Positions 1 through 10,120 of a DNA stretch of 36,133 bases are shown in pieces. The stretch lies in NCBI GenBank assembly GCA_025349905.2, contig MU624646.1, forward strand, positions 1-36,133. Direction: 5' to 3'. The notes under the pieces are model-generated. The model made no database searches. It was not told the DNA's origin and saw nothing but the letters and a program-made list of their open reading frames with translations. Within the stretch, counting starts at the first letter, position 1. Every line of letters starts with the position of its first letter. The translations under genes and the position numbers were made by a program. The stretch is from Blastocladiella britannica. Taxonomy: Eukaryota > Blastocladiomycota > Blastocladiomycetes > Blastocladiales > Blastocladiaceae.

Positions 1-20
1 GGTCGTGGAATGACAGCTCG

Positions 21-184
21 GAATTCCGGTAGCATGATCGGACTGCGAGAATGCTCGTGGAATTCCAGCAAGAAAAAGCGACGAGAAAAACAGCTTGGTT
101 TGGTGCTGGAAAAACAAGGACTGAAGAATTCCGTTGGCGATAAAACGGACATTTTGTTCCACATCACTTCCATCACAGAATTCC
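21..184. promoter_or_regulatory. Four GAATTCC copies upstream of RAD51D-like gene
   Basis: The 238 bases before the first modelled start codon hold the heptamer GAATTCC four times, beginning at 21, 60, 126 and 178. I recognise no gene here: the reading frames crossing it have no family resemblance. The cluster sits directly in front of the RAD51D-like gene and could be promoter sequence or the 3' end of a gene outside the window. Chance is not excluded. Confidence 0.2.
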
Positions 185-238
185 AACACCCGAACTCTGT
201 TCAGTGCGCAGCCGTGCAGCTCAAGAAAACGAAAACAA

Positions 239-1439
239 ATGGAGCCCGCCTACCATCTGGACCACCCGGAAACACGCGCGCGGCTCTTGGAGCTAGCCTC
301 GTGGATCCCGCCACCACAGTGCGAAGCAACGCTTGATCTTCTCGCCGCCCGCCATGGCATCAGGACGCTCCCTGCACTCTTTCAGTTGCGCCGCCCGCCA
401 ATCGCTGCCATGCAGCTCGATGCCACGACCCACGCTATTGTCGATACACTGAGTGACTGTGCTGCCCAATTACTTGCCCCGCAGCCAATATGTGCTGCCG
501 ACCTGGACGCCGGCCTCTCCAATTCATTACCCATCTCGACTGGAATGCCGTCGTATGTTTTGAAAACTAAAAAAATATGGACTTCCGATTAAAAAGCTTA
601 CAATTAGACTGGACGCGTTTCTCGGTGGACGCGGATGGCAGCGGCAGGCCCTGTACGAAGTGAGTGGAGTGTCTGGAATTGGCAAAACTCATCTTCTCCT
701 GCGATCTGCTGTTGAGGCGATGGCCCTCGGCACATCGGTCCTGTGGATCGATGCTACGGCCAGTTTCTCAATTGCACGCATGGTCGAGATGGTGCGCTCC
801 CATGGTAACTCCATGTCACTGGGAGATATGGTATTCTCTTTCTCCCTTTCACTCTTTGGCTCCAAATAATCCTCATTCACTTGACCAGCTTACGAGAATC
901 CACATTGTGCGTTGTCCCAATTTGAATCGCTATTTGTCAGTGCTGGCGGCGGCGCGGGCCAATATCTTAGCCGCCCAGCACCAGCAACAGCTACAACAGC
1001 GGAGTGGAATTTACTGGACACACCTTGGCCTGGTGATTGTGGACTCGATTCACGCCTTGGTCGCCCCTGCTCTGGCTCCATCCACGACAGGATCCGATCT
1101 GGGTCCGCTCGTTTCCTCGACACTTGCAAATGCAACCAAAGAGTTTGGTGTAGACCTTGATTTGGCGATCGTCGTGCGTTCTCTTTATAAATTCCGCTTG
1201 GATTTGGGTTGACATTAATGGCATAGGTCACCAACCTGGCAACGACATGGCGCGACGTTGCCAAGCCCGCGCTCGGGTACGCGTGGCGGTTCTTGGTCGA
1301 CGAGCGACTGGTCATGGACGAGTGGCCGAGTAACCTGGACGCAATGACTTGGCCGCCACCTGCCTCGAGGCCACGACGGATCAGCAGCGACAAGGCCCAG
1401 CGAGATATCCCCATGCCCATCAAGCTCATTGTTCAATAA
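239..1439 (+). CDS. RAD51D: RAD51D-like RecA-family recombination protein
   Basis: Predicted RAD51 paralogue, an ATPase supporting RAD51 filament assembly in homologous recombination. I model four exons: 239-552, 608-830, 889-1173 and 1227-1439, giving 344 aa (human RAD51D is about 330). Donors are GTATGT, GTATTC and GTGCGT, and all junctions keep frame. Walker A is GVSGIGKT (residues 125-132); the Walker B Asp is in LVIVDS (about residue 231). The stretch VVTNLATTW followed by KPALGYAW matches the RAD51D-specific region (VVTNHITR ... KPALGRSW), which is why I prefer RAD51D over RAD51B/C or XRCC2. The N-terminal 100 residues are the small paralogue N-domain, ending in a STGMPSLD-type linker. 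The start is the first ATG with an A-rich context in frame. The stop lies 12 bp from the stop of the convergent PIG-X gene, so the 3' UTRs must overlap. Confidence 0.85.
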
Positions 1440-1451
1440 TGTATTGTGAAA

Positions 1452-2857
1452 TCAAACCAGCAGGGCTCCAAGAACGGCCCCAACGCCGCCAAGCACTGCG
1501 CCGCGAGTGATCTTTTCGGCCCACAGATCGTCCGCCGCCATTGCCCGCGGAAGAGGAACCTTGATGGCCGGCGCAACAACAATATCGGATGTGTGCGCCA
1601 CAACGCGGCTCGGCCAGTCGTCCAGCGGCGGCGCAGTTGTGTGTTCCGAAGTCGGCGGCCGGCAGACAACGTACACTGGCCCGACCGCCACGTCCACCAT
1701 GGCGGACTCTGTGCCGATCGCTGGGGTGAGGTACCGCGCATGCAACGGCAACAAAGCGCCGTCTCTGTCAGTAGCAGTGGCAGCGTCAATGAGCTCTGCC
1801 ACCACCCAATGTCCAGAGACTGCGGCGCCGTGGACCGGCTGCTCGAGCTCTGGTGTGCGGTGGCGCGAGTACACTCGCACCGCGTGCGTTCCGCGCGGAG
1901 GAAACATGGCCATCTGATACGGGTCGGGAAACACGCTGGATGAAGCCCAAATGTGTGCGTAAGGCCGAAGGGCGTCCGCGGCACACACTGGACCCGTGTA
2001 AGCGGGCGAGATGCGGCGCAGGCGGAGCACAAGGGTCGGGTGCAGTGATGGGCCGCTTGGATCAGCGCCGAGCGATGCGGTGTATGCGGCGGGCGACTCC
2101 AATTGGTCAGGTAATTCCCGGATGGTGCTGAGTGTGTCGTTGTGCCAGAAGGCGCTTGCGTACTTGTCCGCGGTGGTTGTGGCCGTCAGCACGAGCTCTC
2201 TCTTTGACGAGGAGGTATCGATGGCAACGGTGACGCTCTCAGCGACACCGAGGTGGAGATGGGCCAGCTCGTCGTCCTCGTCACCGCTGAGCGGAACCAA
2301 GAGCAAGAGAGCATCTCCACCACCCCCATCGCTTTTACTACTCCCACGCGCCGCCTCTATGAGCTCGTACTGCGTCGAAACTGTATTGGCGGCCAAGGAC
2401 TACGATTCAAAGTTAAAACGATTGAATGTGAGAAATGACTTAACGAAACCACTCGTACCTGAGGAGAGCACGACATCGCAAGTCCAAGACATTGACTGGC
2501 CCAAGCACAAGCATCAGGGGCATTGTCCAGCGGAGCAAAAGAGTGGTTGGCCGCTGCGTGCAGCTCCAAAAACGCTGTGGTGGTGGAGGGACTGCCACCA
2601 CTCGCCCTAATCACGGTCAGGACCGCCGATCCGAGGGCAGGAGGAGGTGGGGGTGCAGAGGCACATTGATCGGGCAGTGGCCGAGTGATCTCGATCCGGC
2701 GACGGCGGCGGTGCTCAGTTGCAAAGTTCTCGTCTGGCTCGTCGGCTGAGACGGCCACGGGGATATCCTCGAGCGAAAGCGCCACCACAGCCGCGATGGG
2801 CATGAGGGCCAAGACCAGGGCCAGGACCAGGACCAGAATGCGGGCGCTCTCTTTCAT
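1452..2857 (-). CDS. PBN1: PIG-X/PBN1-like GPI mannosyltransferase I subunit
   Basis: Predicted stabilising subunit of GPI mannosyltransferase I, the ER enzyme that adds the first mannose to GPI precursors together with PIG-M/Gpi14. Two exons on the minus strand, 2857-2459 and 2399-1452, with a 59-nt intron (donor GTACGA), give 448 aa. Residues 1 to about 24 form a hydrophobic signal peptide. The C-terminal third holds the PIG-X signature: a GHWVVAELID strand, then LPLHARYLTP, then VYVVCRPP. A short hydrophobic segment at the extreme C-terminus (about residues 428-447) would be the membrane anchor, leaving almost no cytosolic tail. This is the usual type I layout. The family is poorly conserved, and the assignment rests on the HARYLTP block plus topology. 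The start codon is 16 bp from the start of the divergent glutaminyl cyclase gene. Confidence 0.75.
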
Positions 2858-2873
2858 TATTCACAATAAAATT
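2858..2873. promoter_or_regulatory. 16-bp gap between divergent start codons
   Basis: Only 16 bases separate the start codons of the PIG-X gene (minus) and the glutaminyl cyclase gene (plus). Both starts are supported by the downstream protein: a signal peptide on one side and an N-terminal cytosolic tail plus anchor on the other. Promoter elements and both 5' UTRs must therefore overlap the coding sequence of the opposite gene, unless one true start is further downstream (for example the second Met of the cyclase, at codon 5). Confidence 0.4.
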
Positions 2874-4412
2874 ATGCAGCAGAGAATGCGGCCAGCAGCA
2901 GCAGCCGCCCCCGACAACAACGACTACGTGCCGCTGACAGAGCTCGATCCCGACCGTACTGCGACTAGCCCAGTCTCCAGCGCACACCAGCAACGGCGAC
3001 AGCAGCAGCATTGGTGGTGGTCGTTGCCAATTGGCCGTCGTTTGCCTCGCCGGCGCACGCTCGCCGTGGCCGGTGCACTTCTCTTTGCGACGCTCGTGTT
3101 CTTGGCCACCTCGTTAGGCATGTCGTTGCGCGGCCCATCGTCTTCCGCGGACGCGTCCACCTCTCCGCCGGCCACCGAGGTCGTGCTCAGTCCACCTGCG
3201 AACCCGCCCCCTGCCGCTGCTGTTCCCACGTCGACCCCGGCCGACGATTCCTTATGGACGACTGCCCGCGTCCAGGCACTCTTTGGCCACGACGAGGCCC
3301 CAATCGACAATGGCGATCGCATCTGGACACAGATTCTCCCGCCGCTGCTGATAGAGCGCGTGCCCGGGACCAAGGGGAATACTGCCGCGCGCGAGCACAT
3401 TGTCACCATTCTCAGTCGGCTTGGGTGGGCCGTGGTACGTTTCGTTTATCATTGATTGGAGCTGAATTGAAAGTAATGGACATGCATTACACAGGAACTG
3501 GATAGCTTCACGGCCCAAACCCCCGTGGGCAAGGTGGCCTTTGCGAACGTGATTGCCACGCGTCACCCGCGCGCAAAGCGGCAATTGGTCCTGGCCGCAC
3601 ACTACGACTCGATGATCCACCACGACGGCCCCTTTATTGGCGCCACCGACTCGGCCGCACCCTGCGCCATGCTGCTGGAGGCCGCGCACCTGCTTGCCCC
3701 CGCCCTCGCGGCTTTACCCACTGACCCAGCCCTCTCGGTGCAGCTGGTGTTCTTTGACGGCGAAGAGGCATTTGTGAGGTGGTCCGACACGGACTCGACG
3801 TACGGGTCCCGGCATTTAGCTGCACGTTGGGAGCAAGAGAACCGGCTGGGATCTATTTCGGCGCTGGTGCTGCTGGATCTGTTGGGAGCTGCGCACCCTA
3901 CCATTTACAACCTGCAATCCCGCACCTCGGCGCTGTTTGCGCGGCTGGCGACGATCGAGCGCGACATGGCGTCGCTGAAACTGCTCGAAACGCTCGTTCC
4001 TCCGCCCGGTAGCGACGATGCGATGGTTTCACCACCGTCGCAGCGCCCGCCGTTCTTTTGGCCCGATATCCAGAACCACCCGTACCTGCACGCCGGGGTC
4101 GAGGACGACCACTTGCCGTTCATGCGACGCGGGGTGCCAATCGTGCACCTGATCCCGGTCCACTTTCCTGATGTGTGGCACACGCTCAAGGACGACGCGT
4201 CAGTCCTGGATCGGGCCACTGTCGTGGACTGGTCGCGGATCATGGCGGTGTTTGTCGCCGAGCGAATCGGCGCCACACCCGCGGCCAAGGCGAAGCTGCT
4301 GCAACGGCAATTGCGCGCCGAGACCGGGAAGAGGAAGCAGCAGCAAGGACAGAGGAAGAAGTCTCCGCCTCCATCGGCTTCACCTGCTGGAGCAAAGCGC
4401 AAGGCTCAATGA
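2874..4412 (+). CDS. QPCT: Glutaminyl-peptide cyclotransferase, membrane-anchored
   Basis: Zinc-dependent enzyme converting N-terminal Gln to pyroglutamate on secretory proteins. Two exons, 2874-3434 and 3495-4412 (donor GTACGT, 60-nt intron), encode 492 aa. A basic, Gln-rich cytosolic tail is followed by one transmembrane segment (about residues 62-85, AVAGALLFATLVFLA), giving the type II layout of the Golgi isoform. The M28-like catalytic core is intact: HYDS (223-226), GATDSA with zinc-ligand Asp239, FFDGEEAF with catalytic Glu277 and ligand Glu278, the LDLLGA block, DDHLPF, and HLIP with ligand His405 followed by FPDVWHTL. A Lys/Gln-rich C-terminal tail (about 35 residues) extends beyond the animal enzymes. 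The next gene starts 38 bp after the stop on the same strand. Confidence 0.93.
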
Positions 4413-4450
4413 ACTCTTTCATCTGTTTCAGCATTTTCAAAACTAAAAAA
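4413..4450 (+). other. 38-bp tandem intergenic gap with 3'-splice-like site
   Basis: The gap between the cyclase stop and the Yippee start holds a pyrimidine-rich run ending in CTGTTTCAG (about 4421-4430), which looks like a 3' splice acceptor, followed by an A-rich leader to the ATG. It contains no AATAAA. This is too short for a conventional terminator plus promoter, so the promoter of the downstream gene must lie inside the upstream coding sequence, or the two share a transcript. Confidence 0.35.
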
Positions 4451-5093
4451 ATGGGCCAAATCCACCGACTCTTTCTGGACGAGGAAGATGAATACGCGTC
4501 CAATGGCGTCGCCAAGATCTACGTGTGCCGTGCGTGTCATACGCACCTGACAAGGCGCACGTCGGTTGTCTCCAAGCTATTTCAGGTACACTTTCTTTCT
4601 CGTCTTGATCATACCAAACCATAAAGGGGGACAAGGTTATTGATATTTAATGTATTAGGGACGCGCTGGGCCAGCGTACCTCGTCACGGAACTGTACGTG
4701 TACTTATCAAAGCTTGTTTTTTTTTTTTTTTGTTGGCGCGATGGATCAACAACAACACACAAAAAAAGCCGCTGATTTCTTTCGCTCATATGACTGATCC
4801 AAGACACAAAATGCGGACACAGCAAAAACGTCATGTACGCACCAGAGGAATCGCGGCTGCTGATGACCGGCCGCCATCTCGTGCGTGATTGCTCGTGCAA
4901 AGTCTGCGGCGAGACCATTGGCTGGTGGTACATTGTCGCCAGCGAGGAATCGCAAAAATACAAGGTACTTTCTCTACTTGCTCCATTCCAGAGACTGGAA
5001 TGACTTGAAATCTTCAACTAGGAGGGCAAGTTTATCGTGGAAAAGAACAAGATTCAGCGCTGGATCGAGCCACCTACCTCGAGTGCTGCTTGA
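4451..5093 (+). CDS. YPEL: Yippee-like zinc-binding protein
   Basis: Small Yippee (Mis18/cereblon-fold) protein; family members bind zinc and are linked to GID E3 ligase complexes and centrosomes, but the role here is not known. Four exons: 4451-4585, 4659-4693, 4823-4964 and 5022-5093, giving 127 aa, close to the usual 119-121. The second exon is only 35 nt. Both zinc CXXC pairs are present: CRAC near the N-terminus and CKVC in the C-terminal half. Other family blocks are VSKLFQG, GRAGPAYLV, LLMTGRHLVRDCSCKVC, TIGWWY and SQKYKEGKFIVE. All junctions fall at points where the joined protein matches the family exactly, including two junctions inside codons, so the model is firm. The intron from 4694 to 4822 contains a long T-tract. 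Confidence 0.93.
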
Positions 5094-5244
5094 CCTTTTT
5101 TTTTACTCGCAATGCGATCGATACCCTGGCTTTTCTTTTTGAAAAGTTCTGCCACTGTACATTTGTGTCTGCCTGTCTGTCCATATCCGCTGCCCGAGTT
5201 GTTTCCTCTTTTGGTCTTTTTGTCTGACTGTCAACACTCAAGGA

Positions 5245-5250
5245 AATAAA
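5245..5250 (+). terminator. AATAAA, likely poly(A) signal of Yippee gene
   Basis: An AATAAA hexamer lies 151 bases after the Yippee stop and 12 bases before the end of the DHX37 stop codon on the opposite strand. Cleavage 10-30 bases downstream would fall inside the antisense coding end of the helicase gene. Only the hexamer is seen; use as a signal is inferred. Confidence 0.4.
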
Positions 5251-5261
5251 AATGCATTTCA

Positions 5262-8200
5262 TCAAAGCTGCAATGCCTTCTTGCCCACGGGCGGCCACTG
5301 GCGACGGAGCGCATCCGCCACCTTGGGATCCACCCATGCAACGAGCGAATCGAGCAAAAACCGGGGATTCAATTTCCTACAAGAATATGTTCCCTGCGGT
5401 CAGCGTTTTGCCCTCAAGAAAAGAAGAAGAAATGGGCATACCATTGTGCCAAAAGCTTGACCTTGGAATCCACCTGACGCGAAATCAGCGGCTGTACCAG
5501 ATCCATCACTTTACGCTGGCCGCGGTACGTGTCCTTGGTCAGGCTGCTTGGGGTCGTCACGTAGTGAGCGGCCAGGGGACGCATAACTGGCAGAATCGCA
5601 CCCTCCAGCAGCATGCGTGCAAACCAGTAAAAGACTAGCGGGGCCTTGGTCAGCGGCATCGTGGTGACCGGGAGCTCCCAGTCGTGCGGACCAATAGTCG
5701 GGACAGTGTGGGCGTCGATACGGTCTCCTGCCGCCACGTACTTTGGTGCAGGCACCTCGAGCGGCTTACCGAACCGGCACAGCGGCGCGCCAATGGTGGC
5801 CACCCAGCCCAAGTCCACCACCGTGACGCACTTCATCCACACATTAACGGTCCCTTGCTGCAGGTGCGTGAACACGACTGCGTCGGGCCGGTGCGACGCC
5901 AAGATCGACGTGCGCTCGATCGCGCACGGGTCCGACGACAGCATCGTCTGATAATAAACCTTTTTTGGGCCATTGCCGTACTGCAGCGGCGGGTTCGGGT
6001 GTGGGATCGCCAGATGGTCCACAAATCCGGCCAGCACCAGTTGGCGAAGTAGCGTCTGTTGATCTTCGGACGGCGGGGCCATGCGCGGGTTCATGGTGAT
6101 GGTCAGGGTTGGGTGGAGCATTTGCACCATGGCCGTGAGCTGCTTCCGCAGCGCGCGCACCTCGAGCATCGCCTTGGGTCGCAGCAGGTTGGCGGCGCAG
6201 AAACTGGGTGCGCCGCCCGCGTACTCGAACGCGCCGACGAGATTGAGCATAAAGAGCGGGTCGGCCGTCCGCTTGGTACCCGCAAACTTGGCCATCACCT
6301 TCTCGAACGGATTCTTGGTGACCTGCTCCTCTTCCTCATCATTACCATCGTCCTTCTTGTCGTCGTCGCTGACATCGTGCCGCGACTGCTCGTTGACCGA
6401 AACAAAGAGCTCGCCCACCGACAGCGCCGCCACGAGCGCAATCGCATACTCGATCAGCCCCTGCTGGGTCCCGAGCAGCAGCATCTTGGAGTAGCGTGGG
6501 TGAATCGGCAGCTGCGACATGCGCAGCCCGACCGGCGTGATCTTGCCCGCCTCGTCCAGCGCTCCCAGCGACTGCAGGAGCTTTTCGGCCGCGGCCAGGT
6601 CGCCGCGGTTGGGTGGGGTCGGGAACGGGAAGTTGACGACATTGTCAATGTTCATGGCCTTGAGCTGCAGCACCACGCCCTCGATGGGCATGCGCAGCAC
6701 CTCGGGCACCGAGAACTGCGCAAACTCGTGCTCAAAGACCGCCGAGGAAAACAGCCGGTAGCAGTGACCCGGGCCCGTGCGGCCTGCGCGGCCCGCGCGC
6801 TGGTCGGCGGACGCCTTGGACGTCCAGTTGACCACAAACGACTGGATCGACGTGGCCGAATCGTACACTTTCTCCTTGACTTTGCCGCAGTCCACCACGT
6901 AGCGGATATTGGGGATCGTCAGCGACGTTTCCGCCACGTTGGTCGCCACTACGCACAGTCGGTGGCCCTCGGGGACCTCGTCAAATACGCGCATCTGGTT
7001 TTCGGTCGACAGGAGCGAGTAGAGCGGGAGCACATGGAGCGGCGGCGCGGGCTTGCCTTCGTCCTCGTCGTCGCTTTCGTCGTCGCCCTTTTCGGTCCGC
7101 GGGCCATCGTACTCTTCATCGAGGTCGGCGTCGGCATCATCGTCGTCGTCCGAAAGCAAAAACTCGTCCATGTCCTCGTCCACATCCTCGTCGTCATCGT
7201 CATTGTTGGTGGACGCCATTTCGGGCACGAGGCGCATGGTGTTGCCGGCCTTGGCACCGGCCTCTGCCTCGCGCACGACCGACGAGACCTCGGCCGTATG
7301 CACGGCGCCCGCGTCGACTTCTGCGAGGCGGTCTTCGAGCGTGGCCATAGCGTCGTCTCTTGGTGGTGCTGCGCCGGAGGCCGCGGCTGGTTCGGCACGG
7401 CTTGGCTTGCCCTTGCCCTTGCCCTTGCCTTTGCCCTTGGCGCCCTTTCCAGGAGCGGCGGCGGCAGTGATCGCACTCGCATCGGCGGCGCCGCGAGCAG
7501 GGAACTTTTTCTGGAGCCGGGCCACCACGTCGTAAATCTCGTTCTGGCCCGTGACAAAGACCAAGATACCGCCGGGAGGCAATCGGCGGTGAATCTTCAC
7601 AACCTTACGGTACGCCTCGACCACGTGGTTGGCGGGCGTGCGGCGGCTGAAATGCACCGTGACCGGGAACTGCCGGGCCTGCACGTTGATGACGGGCGGC
7701 GGGGACGCAAACAGCCGCGTGTTCATGGTGAAATCCGAGACCCGTAGCGTCGCCGACATGATCACGAGCTTGAGTGGGGTGACGCGAGGGTCGGAGAACG
7801 GTTTGTGGAGGCGCGTCGCGGTGGCCTTCTTGGCGGCCCATTCGGCCGCGAGCTTGGCCCGCAGCGTCACCACGCGCGACAGCACGCCAATCAGGATATC
7901 GGTGTTCATGTTGCGCTCGTGCGCCTCGTCCACGATCATTACCGAGTACCGTGACAGAAGCAGGTCTTGCGAGATTTCCTTGAGCAGGACACCGTCGGTC
8001 ATAAAGTGCACGCGCGTGTTGGGATTGGTGGTCCTTTCGAACCGGATCTGGTACGACACCTGGTTGGGAGCCGCGAGCTCGGTGCCCACGCGCTGCGCCA
8101 TGGCCACTGCTGCCACTCGCCGGGGCTGGGTGACGCCAATCAATCCAGGGAACTCTGTTAATGACGCGCGATATATGAGATGTCTGAATTCATCTAATAA

Positions 8201-9413
8201 TAGTACGAAAGCGACGCACCAGACTCAGCATGCGAGTAACCCGCCTCGTACAAGAACTGTGGCACCTGCGTGGTTTTGCCCGATCCCGTCTCTCCGCAGA
8301 GAACGGTCACATTGTGCGCCGTAATGGTCTCCATGACCCGGTCCTCCTCCTGGCACACGGGCAGCATCATGCGTTGCTCGGCGATCTTGGGGTCGCGGTT
8401 GGGCATCACAAACACTTTTTGCTTGGTCGACCCACCTTCGGCCAGGAGAATCGGCTCAATGTCGGAATCCGAGTCCTCGATGCGCACAAAATAGGGCTGC
8501 TCGCCAGCTGGCGCCGCGTCGTCTGCACTGCGGCCGCCCTTTTTCGTTTTGCGGCGCTTGCTCGGCGGAGAGAGCGCTGGGGAGCTGGAGGACGTTGCCT
8601 GGGCGGCGGTCGTGGTCGTGGTCAGGTTTTTGAAGCCTTCGCCGGCGAATTCCACCACGGTCACGGACGGTCCACGAGCGAGCGCTGACCCACTAGAGGC
8701 GAGTCCCGATCCGGAAGAAGCGAGTGCGGATCCAGAGGCGAGCGCTGATCCGGAAGCGAGTCCCGATCCAGAGGCGAGCGCAGAGCCTGCCTCGCTCTCA
8801 AAGCCGTCCGCGTCGGTTTTGCGGCGAACGTAAAGATCCACCGACGGGGTCATGCCCAGCCTCTCCTCTGCGAGCGCGCGAGCGAGCATCTCCTTTTTGG
8901 AGAGTTTCTGTGTAAAAAAGAAGGTAAATCTCCTTTATTCCAAGACGGATATGGCCATTGAAAACGAGCCCGTACCCCCTGGCCGAGTCGTGCAGACGAT
9001 TTCAGCAATGCATGGTCGAACGAATTGCTCGACAATTTGGCAAGGAGCTCGACGCGCTCCGCCTTGCGATCTTTTTTGATCTGATGGTTACTGTAGGTTA
9101 AGATATATCAAGTCAATGAATATGTAATTGAGACGCACGACAAATTGCTCAAAGCGCTTGCGTTTGCGGCTGCTCATGCCATCGGCGGGCACATCGATCT
9201 GTAAATTACATATTTGTTTAATAATTGCAATCAATTTTCACATAGAAAGGTCCTGACCTTGGCCTTGGCGGCGGCAGCAGCGGAGATGGCGGCTTTCGCG
9301 TCGGCGTCGACAATATCGGCATTGGGATCGAAGTCGGGTACTTGCTCGAGCGGGTTGTCGCCGCGCTTGTGCAGGCGGCCCTTGGCATTGTATCCGACGC
9401 GGTTCTTGCCCAT
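5262..9413 (-). CDS. DHR1: DEAH-box RNA helicase, DHX37/Dhr1 family
   Basis: Nucleolar helicase that releases U3 snoRNA from pre-40S ribosomes. Six exons on the minus strand: 9413-9258, 9198-9139, 9080-8976, 8907-8220, 8154-5442 and 5376-5262, giving 1278 aa. The N-terminus MGKNRVGYNAKGR matches DHX37, followed by RKRKRFEQF, KDRKAERVELLAKLS and KLSKKEMLAR segments split over short exons. Helicase motifs: GETGSGKTTQVPQF (near residue 310), TQPRRVAAVAM, DEAH (near 411), SAT (near 468), ATNVAETSLTIP and QRAGRAGR (near 788), followed by winged-helix and OB-fold regions. The last 38 codons, after a 65-nt intron, restore the family C-terminus (NPRFLLD ... RRQWPP). Odd features are a Gly-Ala-Ser-Leu repeat near the N-terminus and a Lys/Gly-rich then acidic insertion between the RecA lobes (about residues 570-710). 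The GTCAGG donor of the first intron is the weakest junction. Confidence 0.93.
8671..8787 (-). repeat. GSALAS-type hexapeptide tandem repeat in DHX37 gene
   Basis: Thirty-nine codons in the N-terminal region of the helicase encode six near-perfect units of GS(A/G)LAS, some with an extra Ser, ending in GSALARG. At DNA level the units differ at third positions, so the repeat is not purely recent slippage. It lies in a low-complexity linker before the first helicase motif, where length variation between strains would be expected. Confidence 0.85.
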
Positions 9414-9503
9414 TTTTTTACGATTAATTAGCTCTAAATTTTGGGACGAAAAGAAGTGCGCACATGACTGGTCGCACTCTCTGGAAGTCAAAATAATAAA
9501 AAA
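9414..9503. promoter_or_regulatory. Divergent promoter region, DHX37-like / CIA2
   Basis: Ninety bases separate the divergent start codons of the helicase and the CIA2 gene. The region is AT-rich at both ends (TTTTTTTA next to the helicase start, AATAATAAAAAA before the CIA2 start) with a mixed middle. I see no defined TATA box; shared use as a bidirectional promoter is inferred from the spacing. Confidence 0.45.
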
Positions 9504-10087
9504 ATGGCATTGCAGAACGAAAACCCCACCATTTATGAGTCGTCGGCCCCCACGCGCGCACCACGCGAGACGGATGAGGATGAAGCATTCGGCGACCTCT
9601 TTGACGCACAAGAGATATTTGGTATTCATACCACTTTTCGGGATGGTAGCAGCAACTCATATAAAAAGCAGACTTGATCCGCAATATCAACGACCCCGAG
9701 CACCCACTGACCCTCGAGCAGCTCAATGTCACGCAAATGCGGCTGATTGACGTGGACGATGCACGGTCGCACGTCACGGTGCGCTTCACGCCAACCATTC
9801 CGCATTGCTCGATGGCGACATTGATCGGGCTGTGCATCCGCGTTCGCCTGCTGCGCGCACTGCCACCACGATTCAAAGTGCGCGTGCTCATTACCGAAGG
9901 GACGCATAATTCCGAGGCAGCCGGTACCGTACAACTGTCTCCATCGCGTGTACTGCTGACTAACAGAAGCATTGGACACGCAGTCAACAAGCAGCTCAAC
10001 GACAAGGAACGCGTGGCAGCGGCGCTCGAGAGCGTCTCGCTGGCATCGGTCGTGAACCAGTGTCTCAGCTCCACGCTCGTTTCCTAA
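9504..10087 (+). CDS. CIA2: CIA2/MIP18-type cytosolic Fe-S assembly factor
   Basis: Component of the CIA targeting complex with Cia1 and Met18/MMS19, delivering Fe-S clusters to cytosolic and nuclear apoproteins. Three exons: 9504-9621, 9672-9923 and 9984-10087, giving 157 aa (human CIAO2B is 163). The DUF59 core includes the [20 protein letters not shown] block, [15 protein letters not shown] with the conserved reactive Cys (residue 85), [16 protein letters not shown], and [16 protein letters not shown], then VVNQCL. The second intron is 60 nt, a multiple of three, and has no stop in frame, so an unspliced reading would insert 20 residues between SEAA and VNKQ. The family alignment and the CTGACTAACAG branch region show that it is an intron. 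The next gene starts 43 bp after the stop. Confidence 0.95.
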
Positions 10088-10108
10088 AGAAATCTGTTCC
10101 TCTTCAAA

Positions 10109-10120
10109 AATAAAAATAAA
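10109..10120 (+). terminator. Overlapping AATAAA motifs after CIA2
   Basis: Two AATAAA hexamers (10109-10114 and 10115-10120) lie 22-33 bases after the CIA2 stop. They also lie 11-22 bases before the start codon of the next gene on the same strand. If used as the CIA2 poly(A) signal, cleavage would occur around or inside the start of that next gene. Confidence 0.4.

Noticed and set aside
4640..4888. 82-codon plus-strand frame between Yippee exons
   Set aside because: Spans a long T-tract intron and is out of frame with the zinc-binding exons.
6059..7747. 562-codon open frame on the plus strand
   Set aside because: Antisense to the DEAH helicase core; Arg/His/Val-rich composition with no family resemblance, while the other strand carries all helicase motifs.
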